Both the position numbers and the translations under genes were made by a program. From Plantago major (lineage: Eukaryota > Streptophyta > Magnoliopsida > Lamiales > Plantaginaceae): DNA of 64,000 nucleotides. Under the pieces are notes generated by a model. The model did not search any database and was not told the DNA's origin. It saw nothing but the letters and a program-made list of their open reading frames with translations. Location of the stretch: positions 2,046,001-2,110,000 of the forward strand of contig CM048839.1 in NCBI GenBank assembly GCA_026545765.1. The letters are read 5' to 3'. The stretch's first letter is position 1, and every line of letters begins with the position of its first letter. This document shows, one piece after another, positions 62,270 to 64,000 of the stretch.

Positions 62270-63240
62270 TACATACTTGTTATGTCATATGTTTTACCCT
62301 CGTTATCACAAATCAATACATTCAATCCCGACTTGTCGGTAACTTTATGGAGAGAAACATACAATTGAAAATGGCTGAATACACTTGTTTATGGTCATGA
62401 CAAATTGTTTCTAATAAACACATGATGAAGAAAATTCGTCTCGTTACATGGGTTGATCATCATCCTCTGAATAAAAACCTTTTGGCCCGCAACGATTCCA
62501 AATATTATTTTGACCTCGATGATGCATTTCTAAGGATTAGCAACTATGAACCTTGTTCAATTGCACAACTCGGTAGCCTAATCAACATTTCTCAAAGGTA
62601 CTATCATACATCCAACGTTTTGAACGATGCCATGGTTGGGCAATCCAGATAAGTTGATGGTGTTGAGGAATTCCACTGAGAAAACATCTTCGAGATTGTT
62701 CTCAAAGTCATCGACCTTAGCTATGCTATCTATGCTCAAATATTCAACACATTTTCTAGGCATCTTCGACATAACAAATTATGTCATGCATAGGTGCAAG
62801 AATAACCTGGTGATCAAGATACTCCGAATGAAGTGATGGATCGGTTAAGCGGTCCAAAAACTACATATATGTTTTATCTACAACTATTGAAATTGAAGAT
62901 TCTCGAATAAGTAAATATTCAAGGGTAGGGTATTGATATGAATCTCAACTTCATTAGGTTCACCGGCAACACCATCACCGACTTGTAGTATCCACTCGGT
63001 GGATTCTTTCGTCTATTGAATTTTGAAATATGACAAACCAATTGGATAGGATCAAATAAGACATTATTAAAAAAAAGAAGTTAACATAGGTATAAAATGG
63101 TATTTTTAAACTACACATTACCTGCAATCGTATATTCTTTGTAGGCTCAAGCACCTCACATGCATCCCATATTCTAGAAGAGCTTATAGCATCATTCACA
63201 ATATTGTACCTGGTTTGTTGAAATTCTCATGTTGATTTCA
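62270..63240 (-). pseudogene. degenerate PIF1-like helicase (Helitron-type) fragment
   Basis: In order on the minus strand: NDAISSSRIWDACEVLEPTKNIRLQ (about 63195-63122), then after a gap of about 100 bp STEWILQVGDGVAGEPNEVE (about 63010-62950), EYLSIDSIAKVDDFEN, then SVEFLNTINLSGLPNHGIVQ and GCMIVPLRNVD (62740-62580). After in-frame stops come ATELCN, TRFIVANP and IFGIVAGQKVFI; further on, MTINK (near 62395) and a DKSGLNVLICDNEGKTYDI-like stretch (near 62320). These match, in the right order, the C-terminal half of plant PIF1-like helicases, which are common both as Helitron Rep/Hel remnants and as host-annotated copies. Several stops and frame shifts show it is dead. No replication-initiator (Rep) part was seen inside the window. 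Confidence 0.75.
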
Positions 63241-64000
63241 TAGAATGTCGTCTGATAATGACTCGCCATAGTTTTTTCCACACTTCACCATTTCATGTGA
63301 TGTAAAAACTCGTAAATCCCCATAGACTCACCTATGTTTATCCACTAAATTAGACAACACTCATTCGTCACCAAATATTAGCCACATCAGTGATTTGGAA
63401 ATGATATTTAAAATCTAGTTAAAAAAAAAAAAAAATGAGCATGCAACTCACTATGGATAAGATAGAGATCCAATCAGAATCTTCCTAATCACCACTTGAG
63501 GGAAAAAAATGGACCAACATGAATGCTCGAAACTGACATGTCAACATTACACATGGATTCACCAATTAAATTTTGTTCAATTTAAATATATATATAAATT
63601 CAGTGGATCATATGAAATGGTTAGACTCTATCGAGTGTGATCTAGTTTGTTTCTAGAATTCCATGTAGTACTCCAGTCTCGAGTACTACTTGGCCTTATA
63701 TCAGCATCTATTCTACATGTTGACACTCAGTTGATCACTTCTCTAGTTCATTGGCTTTTGCGACAACTCTATAAAATTCTGTAGCATATCACACCTTCAT
63801 CTGTCTCAACGCATAAGCGTTTCATTTGAAGGAGTATCAGTAGATAAGATCTTGTTTTGAAACCTGCATGTTTCGAAAGCACAATGCAACCAAATAAGGA
63901 TTGGAACTGGTTTATAAATTCATCCCATGTGCTACAGTTTACTAGATCAAGTAGTAATATCTTCCTTCCAAGATGGATATAAATATAAATAACATTCAAA
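63241..64000. other. AT-rich DNA, possibly further helicase-derived sequence
   Basis: A 76-codon minus-strand frame at 63769-63999 shows no motif I recognise. A poly-A run of 14 lies near 63421. The helicase pseudogene may continue upstream here in a decayed form. Confidence 0.3.

Overview
The window is nuclear DNA of a flowering plant. It is AT-rich, its genes are split by GT-AG introns, and each protein I recognise has a plant-specific or plant-typed counterpart (TOM1-like/TOL, TCHQD glutathione transferase, EHD3-like PHD protein, At4g08455-like BTB protein). Intergenic DNA is full of plant-type DNA transposons (CACTA, hAT, Stowaway, MULE-like) and a PIF1-helicase relic. A eudicot is likely. 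The family-level placement is not resolved from sequence alone.

Layout. 1-6.3 kb: 3' part of a TOM1-like ESCRT-0-type gene (+). 6.3-7.8 kb: intergenic with a MITE. 7.8-34.3 kb: a tandem array of about 21 copies of a 950-997 bp unit. Each unit carries what looks like the promoter, 5'UTR exon and start of intron 1 of the gene just downstream, fused to about 0.5 kb of other sequence. The array is split by a 6,582-bp CACTA transposon (26739-33320, 3-bp target duplication CCT). That element carries an intact TNP1-like gene, a wrecked TNP2-like transposase and a nested 931-bp element. 34.4-37.0 kb: Utp12-domain ribosome-biogenesis gene (+). 38.4-40.6 kb: BTB/POZ gene (-). 42.3-47.3 kb: PHD-finger EHD3-like gene (+). 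48.1-50.6 kb: small TPR protein (-). 52-54.8 kb: GST TCHQD (+). 55-61.6 kb: three copies of an unidentified conserved locus with two strongly conserved blocks, separated by hAT and Stowaway elements. 62.3-63.3 kb: degenerate PIF1-like helicase (-).

The host genes have unrelated housekeeping or regulatory roles (endosomal sorting, rRNA processing, ubiquitin-ligase adaptor, chromatin reading, detoxification), and nothing suggests they act together. The two things most worth attention are the tandem promoter/first-exon array in front of the Utp12 gene, which could supply many alternative start sites or act as an epigenetically controlled repeat, and the triplicated conserved locus at 55-61.6 kb, which could be a non-coding RNA or a tiny peptide family that I do not recognise.
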